The notes under the pieces were generated by a model, which searched no databases, had not been told where the DNA came from, and worked only from the letters and a program-made list of their open reading frames with translations. The position numbers were made by a program, and so were the translations under genes. This document shows, in pieces, positions 11,901 to 23,879 of a stretch of 64,000 nt of DNA; positions within the stretch are counted from its first letter, which is position 1; each line of letters begins with the position of its first letter. Origin of the DNA: Nageia nagi (Eukaryota > Pinophyta); contig JBITNC010000001.1 of the NCBI GenBank assembly GCA_050084985.1, positions 63,178,001-63,242,000 of the forward strand, written 5' to 3'.

Positions 11901-12720
11901 AAAAGATAGCAGTAGAAAATAAAATTTTGAATGATGATAAAATAAAGCTACTACAAATAATTAAAGACTTCAAGAAGAATCTAGCTGAGAAGGTTGGAGA
12001 GAAAATGGTCAACCTTTCCAAACTTTATCATTTGAAAAATTAGGTAGAATAGATTATTCTTTTGTATGATGCTCATATTTCCTTGCAAAAATTAGCCCTA
12101 TTAGACCCATTGAGCAAAAATTGATGAAATGTAATGTTGGCTTAGGGTAATTACATATAAGGATCTTATCACTATAACACTAAGGCCAAGGTAGATAATT
12201 GTGAGAAGAATAAAAGATATTTGTGATTTGAAAAATTTAGAAATGGCCTTAGACCTAGAAAAAGGTCAATTAAAGTTGGAAATTAGTTTTATTAATATGC
12301 ATTTCAATTCTTTGATTTAATTGAAAGCTCCCAAATTGTGGGAAGAGGTAGATGTACATAGTAGTTTCGACCATTGGGTGGCCAATACTAAATCATTCTT
12401 TGAGCAAGATGTTGTAATAAATTTATCTAAGTATTAGACCTACAAGAAATGAATGAGTAGGATCAAGAGGCTATCATAATATTTTTGAATGTTGGAAGGT
12501 TGGAAGATGTTCTAATGGGTTTCAAAGCAAACATTGGAAAGTTTCAAGCATACCCCATCATTTCACAATTAGATGACAAGGACCTTTAAGACCTCTATGC
12601 AAAACTTGAATCCCATAGAAAGATAAATCTAGGAAAGACAATGGAAGTAAGCATTGAGGGTTCTTTCCTTCAGTATGATGAAGACCCTAGGAGCTACTAG
12701 AAGATTGTTATTCTTGTAGA
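8943..12720 (+). pseudogene. unidentified broken ORF with lysine-rich coiled coil
   Basis: From ATG at 8943 the plus strand keeps protein-like composition for about 3.7 kb, with many single stops (often TAG or TAA where Gln is likely) and frame changes. Longest clean pieces are 10077-10343 (88 codons) and 11810-12043 (77 codons). The part at 10650-11300 is rich in Lys and Glu. The part at 11600-12050 has heptad-like Leu/Ile spacing with KEELKKIAVENKIL, typical of a coiled coil. I do not recognise the family. Its place between gypsy pol and a putative PPT suggests an extra ORF of that element. A GTAAGA to CCTAG stretch (about 12736-12821) could be an intron near its end. Confidence 0.4.
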
Positions 12721-15122
12721 ATCACACTCTTATGGGTAAGATTAATTCATTCATGCATTTTTTCATTCTTGTAAATAAAATTATTTCTATATTTTTCATT
12801 TATTATTTCCCTTTTTTCCTAGCTGTAAATACTTGTACAAAGTTCAATCTTGAGTATGTATTGTATATTCTTAGTCTTTGTTCTAAATTCAAGTATTATT
12901 TATTATCATAGTCAGGGCTTGATTTTGCTTTCTAGGTAATGTTGGTATAGTTTAGCTCTTAATCAGTGAAAAGTCACTTAGAAGTGCCATTTTATTCAAA
13001 GGTGGGTGTTATTTGTGAAGAGTACCATTTTGTAAAGAATCAGCTAAGTCATTTTTGGGTATTGTTTCATATAGAGTTTAGGTATTTGTTTGAGTCAAAT
13101 TTGAACCCTATTGTAAGTCAAGTTGCTTATATTTTGGTCTAATAAATTTTAGGTCCCATCTTTGGGCCCTATTGTATATAAAGTTTATTATAGTTAATAC
13201 ATATAGTAGGCACTATCACAAAATTCAAAGTGAAGTTGGACCCATAAAATTCCAATGATGATGTCATACTTTTTGGCAAAAATTAGCAGGCTTTAGATGT
13301 CTTCATCGATGGGTAGTCCTGATAGTCTTCATGATAAGAGATGTTTATAGTACTTTGCATTTAATAAATCCCTCTAGTTTTGAATGATGACATTAAAATT
13401 TTTGGAGTAAATTGGTGGGTAGTAAGTCCATGAGTAGTTTCAAGTTTCAGTAATACCCTTCAAGGTATAACAAGATCCACCAAGAATTAGTAAAGACTAT
13501 AAGAGGAGGTAAACACTCAGGTCCACCTAATTAAGGGTATATGACCCTTAAGACTCTACTAATGTGTTGAATACAACTCATTTTCACTTGGGAATAGTAT
13601 TTCACTCTCAAGTTTGAAAGGTTGCATCTTCCCTTTATCCTTATAGTATTGAAGTTTATAACTTTAGATAGAAGCATTTAATGATTTCAAAGAATTGGTA
13701 AATCGATGAATACTAAAATCTTTTCATTATACTTATAGAAAAAGTAGACCATACCTCATAAATTTATAAATAGTTTCAAATAGATCTTGTTAGAAGATAA
13801 AAGTGACTAATTATAGCTGGATAGGTACAAGATTGAAGATATGTTAATTCCAAGTATTAGTGTCACATCTAAACCATGCTCCATAACTACTTGTAGTTGT
13901 AAAATTTCATGTAAATATTACAAATATTTAAGTTTATGCAATCTTTATTAAAAGGGGTACATATAGTTTTAATGGTGGAAAACCACCCATTATAAAGAAA
14001 ACATTATAAATAGTGGATTGTTAGAAGTCCATAAGGTCAAATATTTTAGCAAAGTTGCCCATTGTAAGAATTGCTTTCATATATGATAATACAATATTGT
14101 GATGTTTTTCACCTTGAATTATGTAGTTGTTATCTTGTTTTGTGATTATTGTGTATGAGGCTTTATCTAAAATTGTGGTTGTTTATTAAAATTGTTATAC
14201 CACATGAGTGATATAATTGTTATATCCTTAGTCTTGGCTATGGATTACTACTTGTGTAGTGATGCTCAAGATGATTAGTTTAGTTTATTTTTAATATTAT
14301 TTGCATTTTCTTGTTCATTAGTTTATATTTTTATCTATTTTCTATTACTTTTGAAATTTTCTTATATAGTAACTAGCCTATAACTTGAACATTGAGCATA
14401 AAACCCCATGACCACATTGTCCCACCATATTTTGTTCATTCAAGTAACCTATTGTTATCGAAGTCATGTAGAAATTGTCATACCAAACCCTTAGGTTGCA
14501 CTATTCTAATCAATAGCAACATATCATTGGTATTAGGGCATATTATTAGTTTTTCATCTATCTTGAGGGAATGCCTTCAGGAATGTAAAGGTTCTCTCCC
14601 TTAACACCCTTATCTCTCATATGCATGACTTATGATATTTGCTTACATGTTATGCTTGTAATAATAAATTATTGTTATGCTTATGATCACTTCATTATGA
14701 CCACTTTATGGTCACTCCCTTTATTGGTTCTAGCATTAACCATCATTTTATGAGAATTATTTTGATCTCTTTATTATGATATACTATTTAATAATAATTT
14801 GGGTATTATGTTTTACCATTATGATATGATTTTGCATGATATTATGATCTAAAATATATATTTAAGACCTATATGTTTTGTAAGATGCTATTTTCTATCT
14901 CTCTTTTTTTTAGGCTATTATTTTCTCTTGGTTGTCCTTATTCCATGGATAGTCATTTCATTTCACAAACAAGGCAAATAGAGGGCATCATATATCATCA
15001 ACCTTTGATTATTGGATGGTTCTATAGAAAAATAGAGAAGTATCAAAGTTTTCTTTTCTTTCTTTTTCTACTTCCTTTGAAAATACAATTACATTTCAAG
15101 GTCATTTCATTTCATTATATTT
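12721..15122 (+). other. AT-rich non-coding stretch, probable 3' untranslated region
   Basis: No domain or convincing reading frame was found. The open frames at 14392-14604 and 14873-15205 have no recognisable motif and look fortuitous. It precedes a purine tract, so it may be the 3' untranslated region of the gypsy element. Confidence 0.3.
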
Positions 15123-15266
15123 GCAAAGAGGGGAATCTATTGATACCTAATTTTGGTCCACCTAAGGTGATTCCACTTAGTTGTTTTATTATGTTAATCT
15201 TATGACATTAAGTGTTTTGTTATATTAACATTATATTATGTTATGTATGATTATGTTGGCCCACTT
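15123..15266 (+). repeat. putative PPT and 3' LTR start of the gypsy element
   Basis: GCAAAGAGGGGA at 15123-15134 is followed by TGATACC at 15141, which looks like a PPT and LTR start. The presumed LTR is cut at 15266 by the copia element and should resume at 22725. No partner LTR is in the window to confirm it. Confidence 0.35.
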
Positions 15267-15462
15267 TGTTATCTGAATGTATTATGTGTTGTATTTAATA
15301 ATGATATTTTATGTTTGATTAATAATGTTATTTGGTTATGTGGTAGTTCCTCCCTTAACCTCTCTTTTTTCCTCCTTCAAATAGGAGTGTCTCATTGTAA
15401 TTAGTATCTCTCACATTCAATATATCATAGAAGTTTCTTCAAATCCCATGGGTCTCTTTTAG
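15267..15462 (+). repeat. 5' LTR of copia element
   Basis: It begins TGTTATCTG after the CACTT duplication. It shares TGTTGTATTTAATAAT and most of the following 170 bases with 22515-22719, including ATAGGAGTGTCTCATTG. It ends ...TTTTAG where the partner ends ...TTTCA. The first 30 bases differ most from the 3' copy. Confidence 0.8.
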
Positions 15463-15476
15463 TGGTATTAGAGCCA
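15463..15476 (+). other. primer-binding site (initiator tRNA-Met type)
   Basis: TGGTATTAGAGCCA starts directly after the 5' LTR. It matches the usual plant copia primer site TGGTATCAGAGC except for one C-to-T change. Confidence 0.85.
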
Positions 15477-17149
15477 CATCGTTGAAACTCCATGCTTGTT
15501 CATATATTTGAACTATGAATGCTAGTCTATGGTGAGGAAAATTACATTTTAGGAGGCTAGAATAAGTCATTGATTATTCCTCTTATTGTGCTAGTGTGAT
15601 AGTTTTTTACATAAACCATGCGATGAACATTTTGTAGTGGTGAATGTTGTTTTTAAAAGTGAGAGGGTGACAAGGGAAATCGATTATATTTTTGTAGCAA
15701 ACCTAAAGTTGATTTGTAATTAAAAATCTCACTAGAATACTACATAATGGAATTGTGGTATTGAACTATTCCTAAATTTTGTTTGATTTCTATCTGACAT
15801 TGTGTAGGAAGCCTGATTGCCCAACATCAAATAGGAGTTCCTATTTATCAGATACTTGCAGTGATATTCTTTTGTTTTTTCCTAATATTATGCAAAGATG
15901 AGGATACTAATGTGTTTTTGTACCCTTACAATAACCAAACCTTTGCATATCCATTAATGGCTGAGGAAGTGAAACCCTATATGTGAAATCATGATAGTAA
16001 ATTAGGGTCAGATGAGGATATTGCCTAGTATTTTTTAAATGTTTGTGATGGAAGCTAGATGCATATTTTCCTAATATTGTTGGAGAATGGAACCAAAGAA
16101 CAAATTCCATGTAACATTTTGATAGTAAATATTGTATTTCCTCATTATTTTGATAGTGGTGAATATAAAAGAGTGCCAAGTAAATATTTTTGTATTTTAA
16201 ACTTACATTGGCCAAACTTTGTTTTCAATCAATTTTTAAGTGTCTGAGAGAGTTTGGATTCACATTTAATTCAATATTTTTTTAAATATAAGAATTGAGG
16301 GTTTCAATATTAGAGTTACATTTATATAACAAGAATGGTTGAGTGGTATATTGGTAAAGTTACTCAAATATCCAAAAGAGGTCACTAGTTAAAATCTTAT
16401 TGAGGCTCTTTTTAGTGGGTGTTCCTTTTTTTTTTTTTTTTGAAGATATAAATGGAGGATAATATTTTTGGTGAAATAAGGTATTTCTTTATTATACATA
16501 CACAAGGGTGTTATAATTGACTTATAGAGCATATGGATTCTATTAATTCTAAATACTTTGATCAAGATGTTGAAATTTTTGGCCTAGAAGTGGTATTTTA
16601 GATATTGAATATCTATTTCATTGAATATTAATTATCATATGAGCCTTCTATTGACATGAAAGAGAAATCATATTTTGGTGAATTATAATGGTCCTATTAT
16701 AAATGACAATGAACCAAAAGAGGAATATGTGGGTGAAAATAATCCTATGTTAGATTTAGCTCCAAAGGTAATTGAAGTGTCTTTTGAATCTTCCAAATCT
16801 TATGTTCTTGCACCACAACCTCTAGAATTTTTTATCATACCTATCAATTTTGATGAGCATCAGTTTGAACTTATAAAAATGGAACAAAATTTGATGTAAA
16901 TGCTTTACTCTTTCTTACTCGATCATGAGTAATGAAAGCATGTGAATAAAAAGCATTTTGTGTTTTTGGTTTAATCTTTTCTTTGATACGAATGATATCT
17001 AAAATTTGTTATATTTAAGAAACTTACCATGCATTCTTTTACAAGCATAATAAGTGTTATTTAGACCAGCAATGATAATTGGTTTGAATGATACTAAAAT
17101 TTGAAAAATACTTTCATATTTAATAATTTTTGGGAAGGCATTTGCACTG
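15477..17149 (+). other. long leader before gag, no assigned gene
   Basis: About 1.7 kb separates the primer site from recognisable gag. An open stretch at 16675-16899 (74 codons, acidic, Pro-rich end) matches nothing I recognise. A tRNA-like segment and a T-run lie at 16327-16442. The remainder shows nothing coding. Confidence 0.35.
16327..16442 (+). repeat. possible tRNA-derived SINE
   Basis: TGGTTGAGTGG (16336-16346) fits a Pol III box A. AGTTAAAATCT (16386-16396) is a decayed box B at a suitable distance. A long T-run ends near 16441. No flanking duplication was established, so this is tentative. Confidence 0.35.
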
Positions 17150-17930
17150 GTGATATAAACTTGTCCAACCTACAGATGCAAAAGAACTAGTAGTTTGGAA
17201 GATGAAAAATTGTAAGGCATATGCTCTCACTACCACCTCCATCAATGATGAAGTGAATAGACATATTTCATATATTGATGATCTGGTATTCACTTAATAA
17301 ATTGAGTAAATTATATGATTCACATTTAGATTTAGAACTCATTCAACTCCAACTAAAGTTATTTAACTTAACCTTGAAATATAATGATCCTATGAAGTTC
17401 TTCTCATAGATTTGAGCTATCATGTATGATAATAAAGCCACCGATGCAATGGTAGATATTTCTTGGGCCACCACCATCAAAGCACTCTACCCCACATTTT
17501 CTACCTCTTTTGAATCACTATAATCATGTGAAATATTAAAGGCCCTAACCTTCGATGCTTTAACTAATAAAATTATTGAATGAGAAAAGGCTTTTGCGAA
17601 GAAAGTTTATGATCCAACCTCTGACACTATGTGTCTTACTCAGAAAGGGAAAAATGATTCTTCTCATAGTGAAAGTAGTAATAGAGATCATGGAAGGAGA
17701 AATTTCCATGGCAAGGGGGTAGATAAAATATCGATGATTGTAGTGATAAGACACATATGCATTGTATCTGATGCAATCAAAATGGTCATAAGTTTAGTAC
17801 ATGTCATACACCTTGAGAGAATATCAAAGAATACAAAGAGAAAAAGGAACAAGGGAAGAAAAACAAGGCTTCTACATCTACCCATTTCATTAATGTTAAA
17901 TGTAATGTGGGTCTTAGTGACCTTTTGAAC
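17150..17930 (+). pseudogene. copia gag remnant with zinc knuckle
   Basis: A UBN2-type gag stretch is readable at 17185-17290 (DAKELVVWKMKNCKAYALTT). A Cys-x2-Cys-x4-His-x4-Cys knuckle lies at 17763-17804, with an in-frame TGA between the first two cysteines. A basic Lys-rich tail follows. Numerous stops and frame changes separate the parts. Confidence 0.65.
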
Positions 17931-17934
17931 ACAT

Positions 17935-18923
17935 CATTCACAACTTGGGAAGATGTGTGGTTGCTTGATAATGGTGCTTCTTATCACATGACTTTTTGAA
18001 GGGATTTTTTTGAAGAACTCAATTTTGATATTGATGGAGTATTTTACATTACAGATAGATCACAACTCAAGCCATATAGGATTAGATCCATTAGGATTTG
18101 ATTACCAAGGTATCCATATTTTCTACTTCATAACATTTTTTAAATATGAGAAGTTGTTGAAGCTATAGGGTAATTCTATTTGATCCAAAAACTATTCTTT
18201 TTTGGCTCATCAAGAAAAAGGTACTCTTTCCTCTTATCTATTATGGCATGCTATATTTGGGCATCTTCAATTTTAAGATATTCATTTGTTGAAGCAATGA
18301 GGTTATTCTATTTTGCCCATAATTCCTAAGAACATTGAACATTGTAAAGCATGTATCTTAAGTAAACATCATAAGAAACCCTTTGTAAATACTACTTAGA
18401 GAGCATGTAGGAAAATTGACCTCATTCACTCTCATCTTTGTGGTCCACTTCATGTTCCTTTAGCTACCAGTAATCATTATCTTATGACTTTCATTAATGA
18501 TTATTCAAGAATGTGTTGGGTGTATTTATTGAAACATAAGTCTAATGCCTTTCCCAAATTTCAAGAATTTCATGCTAGTGTATAAAATGAAGTACAAGCT
18601 CATATTGGTCCTTTCCATCTTGATAATAGGGGGAGTATACTTCTATTGAGTTTGAAGCCTATTTACATCAACATGGAATCAAACATCAGACCATTTTTCC
18701 CTATAATCTTTAATAAGATGGTGTTTCCTAGCACATGAATAAGAGTCTTTTGAATATGCCTTGTGCAATGTTATTTTTTAAAAATATGAAATTAATGTTT
18801 TGGGGTGATGTAGTTCAATGCATTATCTATTTGTAAAATAGATGCCCTTCTCATGCTCTTATAAATATAACTCCTTTTGAAATCTAGTTTGGTCATGTTC
18901 CTTCAATGCAACATCTCAAGATT
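17935..18923 (+). pseudogene. copia protease and integrase remnant, 5' side of insertion
   Basis: The protease active region reads VWLLDNGASYHMTF near 17957, with Asn where Ser or Thr is usual after Asp. The integrase zinc region has LWHAIFGHL (about 18243) and EHCKACILSKHHKKPF. The core begins HSHLCGPLHVPLATSNHYLM and continues INDYSRMCWVYLLKHK. The reading is cut at 18923 by a solo LTR and resumes at 20325. Confidence 0.75.
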
Positions 18924-18928
18924 TTTGG

Positions 18929-20319
18929 TGTAATGATCTTTTTTTATCTTTATGTTTTGTATATAGGTGTGGTGTGTATTTTGTTATTTGGTATGGAGAT
19001 TATCATTTTATTTGGTTAAGTGTGTGGACACCTTAGGAGAAATATGGAATTATTCGTAGAGTGATTACTTAAAAGTGTGATGGGGGAAAATATAATAAAT
19101 TATTGATGATTAATAACTTGTTATTAATCATTAATAATAATAATACTATCTCAATGCAAGAAATATAACATTCCATATATAAGGATATTAAAGTGGAATT
19201 TGAGGATTAAGATAAAATTATTATTATATTTTTATGATTTATCAATTGAGTAATCATCTGCATGCACCTTTGAGGATAAAAACCCTATAAAGGATTTTAG
19301 GAAAGGAATAAAAACTCCAATACACTATTGTACTAGAATCTCAAATCTAGCTTTTGAGGGTCAGTAGTTTACATTGGATCAAAATACTGCAACTCTAGGA
19401 AGCACCAATAATTGGAGATGCTTCTAAGCATCAATATGGAAAGGAGAAGCATGTGTTGGATTATGAGAACATGTTATTAACCTATGGGAGTTATTGAATA
19501 TCCCCTTTGGTTATTTATAAAAGATTTGATCATCATAAATAAATTCATGGATATCACAACTCCCATTAGTACATCGATTTTGAGAGAAGATGGATTGCAA
19601 AATAATTTTTGGATTGATATTTATGGGCTTGTATCAAAATGTGAGATAATTTACCTATTTATGTCAATTCTCAGGAAGCCTCTTATGGTGTTTGGTAACC
19701 CATGTTCCATACCTAGAATATATTATCACAACTAGGAACCCTCAATTCTACCTATGGATCAACATTGATAAAGTTGGAGCCTCACAAACTCATATATCCA
19801 AATTTGGGAAAAGTTTATAGTGAGTTAAATGCTTTGACATCAATTTATATTAATTTATAAGGTGAAGGGTGATATATAATAGAACTCCCTAGCAAATCAT
19901 AGGTTGGCAAATTGATTAAATGCTATACCTAAGACTTTTTAGTGATTCTCTTCAAATCTAAGCCTGTTCGACTAATAATAGTAGAAGCACATCATCTAGA
20001 GGGAACAAGAACTCATACCATACATTGGAACCATAATTTGAACCTATTTGAGAAATGTTGTATACCTATTCTCTAATTCTTAGGTGTATTTTACCCATTA
20101 CAAACATATATTTGTTGTATTCGTGAGTTTATTTTTCTATGATTGCATGTTGATAAGTGGATGTAACAGTGATTTTCTACAATATTAATGAGATATAGTA
20201 TTTATTAGGTGATTTGTAATTGAATTGAGATCTTTGGTAACACTAAGATAATTATAATTGTAAGCAAAATAGTTTTTATAGTTAGAAGTATTTGAATATT
20301 TATAAAAAAGGACATTACA
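18929..20319. mobile_element. solo LTR nested in copia integrase
   Basis: The insert begins TGTAATG and ends CATTACA, a perfect 7-base terminal inverted repeat with TG...CA ends. TTTGG flanks it on both sides (18924-18928 and 20320-20324). Removing it joins the copia reading before and after. It has no coding content; a TATA-like CTATAAAGG lies near 19284. This fits a solo LTR left by recombination. The open frame at 19484-19735 inside it has no recognisable domain. Confidence 0.85.
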
Positions 20320-22495
20320 TTTGGTTTTGCATGTTATGCTCTCATTTCTAAGGATCAATGCAACAAACTTAGTTCCTAGAGTTGAAAATACATTTTATTG
20401 GGGTATTCAAATACTACCAAAGGTTACAAACTCTATTACAAGGTAAATAAGAAATTTCTCTTTATCAGGGATGTTATTTTCTTAGAATATTCTAAGACTA
20501 ATGATGTAGTAGAGCATCATCTTGATCGATTTACCTATGGAAAGATTTATTTTGAAGCTAATTATGAGATTCTAAATCTTGAGAGGGGAATCCCTATTCT
20601 AGATCAAAATTTGGAATCTACACTTATTCTTGAAGAATAAGCATCTCCTCCAAACAATCCACCTAGTTCATTAGTGCGTGTGCCAAAAATCTTGATGGAT
20701 TAAGTAATAAATAGTTTTGGTAGGTTGAACATTGATGGGAGTGAAGCTCCTCTTGCTCAACCATCTAAGCAACTAGGACCCTCACCAAAGTTCCAAAATG
20801 GGTCTCTAGGACACTTAAAGATGTATGTTCTGATGAAATGGGAAAGATTGGAACACAAATTTCCTACCAGTACAAAGAACATAGTGGAGTAGTAGAAGAT
20901 TCAAGTTTAGGCATTTCAAATGATTATTTGGATTATAATTTTGATTTGTAATTGAATTATCCTACTAATTTTGAACCAAATTCCTTTAAAGAGGATGTTT
21001 TTCATGATGTTTAGAAATATGCCATGAAGAAATAATTTGATGCTCTCATGAAGAATGGGACATGGAAGATGGTGGATCCTCCATTTGGAACCAAGTATAT
21101 TGGATGCAAGTGGTTCTACAAAAATAAGTATAAATTTGAATACTCACTTGACAAACACAAAGCACAGCTTGTGGCTAAAGGATATGCATAGAAAGAAGGC
21201 ATTAATTATGATGAGACTTTTTCTCCAATAGCCAAGTGGGCAACCATTCATTCTTTGTTGGCTATGTCATCTTAGCATGGGTTGAAGGTACATAAAATGC
21301 ATGTGAAGATAGCATTTTTGAATGGTTATTTAAATGAAAATGTGTACATGTCTCAACATGAAGGATTTGTAGTTAAGGGGCAAGAACACAAGGTGTGTAA
21401 ACTCATCAAGTATTTGTATGGACTTAAACAAGCACCTCATGCATGGTATGAAAAGCATACTAAACATATTTTGAAAGTGAATTTAAAGCACTTTAATATT
21501 GATGATGCAACTTTATTTATCAAGAAAGTTGGTAAGATAGTTGTATATCATATGGTATATGTATATGATTTTTGATAATAAGAAACAATGAAAGATTTAT
21601 TCCATCAATAAAATAAGACTTAAAAAAGATTTTGAAATTATTTATATGGGGTATATTCATTATTATTTGGGTGTTGAAGTGGTTCAAGCATCTCAATATA
21701 TTTTGATTTGTCAAAAGAAATATTTTAGCGAACTGTTAAATAAGTTTGACATGGTTGATTGTAATCCACTTTCCACTCCAATGAAATAGAATTTGAAGTT
21801 GAAATCAATAGAGAGGAATCAATTTAAGATGATAAAAAATATAAATAGTTAATTGGAAGTCTCATTTATCTAACCACTACCATACTAGATATTTCCTTCA
21901 TGGTTGGAATTCTCTCTTATTTTATGCACAAACTATGTGAAAGACATTGGACAACCGCTAAGAGAGTCCTTTGTTATTTTAAAGGGACTCAAGATCTTGG
22001 ATTGAAATATTCCAAGATAGGATAATTCAATTTGATAGGATATTTTGATTCAAACTTTGATGGTGATAAGGAAAGAAGAGTTTCCACTTCTTGTTATGTT
22101 ATGAGTCTTGGATTAGTAGTTATTTCCTAGAGATCATAGGAATAAATAGTTCCAAGATATTCCACTACTAAGGATGAGTATGTCGTTATTACAAAGGCAA
22201 CAAAGAAAATTGTGTTGCTTAGGAAGATACTAGAGGATTTATAATAGAAACAAGAACTTCCTACTCCACTTTTGATTAATAATACTTCTACAATCAAGTT
22301 GGGTAAGAATCCAAAATTCCATGATCAACTAAAAAAAATCAACACAAAGTATCATTTGATTTGATATCATATAAAAGAAAAAACCATTTGGTCAAAATAT
22401 TATTCTATTTAGTACCAAACTGCAAACATCTTCACCAAGGTGCTTGGAAGAGAGAAGTTTGAGAAATTCAAAAAATGCTTTAACTTACACATACC
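20320..22495 (+). pseudogene. copia reverse transcriptase and RNase H remnant
   Basis: After the nested LTR the text resumes with YALISKDQ-type integrase C-terminus, then 20398-20640 (GYSNTTKGYKLYY). RT begins near 21020 (ALMKNGTWKMVDPP) and is clearest at 21282-21575 with VCKLIKYLYGLKQAPHAWYE. The catalytic motif reads VYVYDF (near 21558), so the first Asp of YVDD has become Tyr. RNase H text continues to about 22490. TAG and TAA replace probable Gln codons in several places. Confidence 0.75.
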
Positions 22496-22503
22496 CCTTC
22501 AGA

Positions 22504-22513
22504 TTAAGGGGGA
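22504..22513 (+). other. polypurine tract
   Basis: TTAAGGGGGA is directly followed by the TGTTAAC start of the 3' LTR at 22515. Confidence 0.75.
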
Positions 22514-22514
22514 A

Positions 22515-22719
22515 TGTTAACAACCCTAATCTTAATGTTTTAGGTGTTGTATTTAATAATAATAATTTATTTTTAATTAATAATATTATTTGGTTATGTG
22601 GTAGTTCCTCCTGTAACCTCTCTCTTTGCCTCCTTCAAATAGGAGTGTCTCATTGTAATTAGTATCTCTCTCATTCAATATATCATGGAGTTTTCTTTAG
22701 ATCCCATGGGTCTATTTCA
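22515..22719 (+). repeat. 3' LTR of copia element
   Basis: TGTTAAC...TTTCA, aligned over most of its length with 15267-15462, and followed by the CACTT duplication at 22720-22724. Confidence 0.8.
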
Positions 22720-22724
22720 CACTT

Positions 22725-23879
22725 AAGATACTTATCATGTATTATTTTCTTTATTTATGCAAGGTACCTAGCATTGATGCTAGCCTCTAGGTGGAGGTAT
22801 GATATGAATTTAGTTGGAAGAGACCAACAAAATGGGCTCCAATCACATAAATGGGTTAACATAGAAGAAAAATTGCAAACAATTTTCTCCTCATTCCTTA
22901 ATTCACAACCCTTTTTTCAATTCTATTACAATAGCTCATATAGAAGAAGGAGACTCTCTCTCAAAAATAATGAATAGTTTGAAAATTAGGATATTACTAA
23001 AAATAGCAAGTTTCTATAGATAAAAAGATAGAAAGTTTCTAAAAATATAAAATTCCTTGGATTCTACCTAAACTTGGTGTACAATCCTAGTTAACATGGA
23101 CTAAGGCACAGCCCAATTTATTCTCCTAAACAAATTCTAAAATAAATATATTAAATTCTATTTCCTAAAAAATTACACTAAAAGCTAATTTTGGGGCACT
23201 AAATGATGGATTTAGATTGATTAGAAAACCCATATCTATCTCTCCTCAAAATTTCAATTTGATCTAGCATTCATATCAAAAGTTTATGATCATTTTAACA
23301 TGCATCAAGGTACTCTTTCATTTTTAAAGGTAAGTATGATTACATGGGAAAGAATTAAGATTTCATCTCGATAGTTGCTACCTATTTTTAGGTGTTTCTA
23401 AACACCACCTATTGAGATGGGGATCTTGTTATCACTTGAGAAATATCTATTATTTTATCTTCTATAATGATATGTTTGGATCAACTTGTTAATATTCCAC
23501 CATTTACTAGATTTTGATTGAGAACTCTTCTCTTAAGATACTTTGCATTTGTGTTGTCATGTACACCAATACTCCTATTTAGGGCTTTGTTTCTATGCTA
23601 GGGTTTTATTCTACATTTGGTATGGATATTTTCATATGAAGATCATTATATTTGATAAGTTCCTATCTACATATATCTTCATCATCCTAGGTAAGGTTAA
23701 AAGGTATGTAGCTATCTCTTGATCCCTTTCACATTAGTGTAAATATGCTATCTTAATACAATAGTCTAAGTATTTTTATATTCATTTATGTTTTATTATA
23801 GTTTATATTATTATTCTTATGATCAAATTTGAATGTTTTAGTATAGTTTCTACCTAGTTTGATATTAGGGTCACTAAAA
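22725..23879. other. non-coding remainder, probably old LTR
   Basis: This should continue the sequence interrupted at 15266, since the copia duplication joins them. No gene is supported; the open frame at 22774-22977 has no recognisable domain. Confidence 0.3.

Larger units (their letters stand above)
2443..15266 (+). mobile_element. decayed Ty3/gypsy element with extra downstream ORF
   Basis: Gag, protease, RNase H, RT-RNase H and integrase remnants follow in order from about 2640 to 8325, all on the plus strand and all broken. A second long broken reading frame runs from 8943 to about 12720. A purine tract at 15123-15134 with a TGATACC start at 15141 may be the 3' end, interrupted at 15266 by the next copia element. 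No 5' LTR or primer site is seen; the left side may have been lost or displaced by the element at 1-2442. That everything up to 15266 is one element is an inference from order and orientation. Confidence 0.5.
15267..22719 (+). mobile_element. decayed Ty1/copia element with target-site duplication
   Basis: Two similar LTRs (15267-15462 and 22515-22719) bound an internal region with an initiator-Met-tRNA type primer site, a zinc knuckle, protease, integrase, RT and RNase H in copia order, and a PPT. CACTT occurs at 15262-15266 and again at 22720-22724, a perfect 5-bp duplication. The 7453-bp length includes a later 1391-bp solo LTR. All coding parts carry stops, so it is dead. Confidence 0.85.

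Noticed and set aside
14873-15205. 110-codon open frame with hydrophobic N-terminus
   Set aside because: No recognisable domain; overlaps the putative PPT and LTR start.
16336-16410. A functional tRNA gene
   Set aside because: Only internal promoter-like boxes are seen; box B is decayed and no cloverleaf could be formed by eye.
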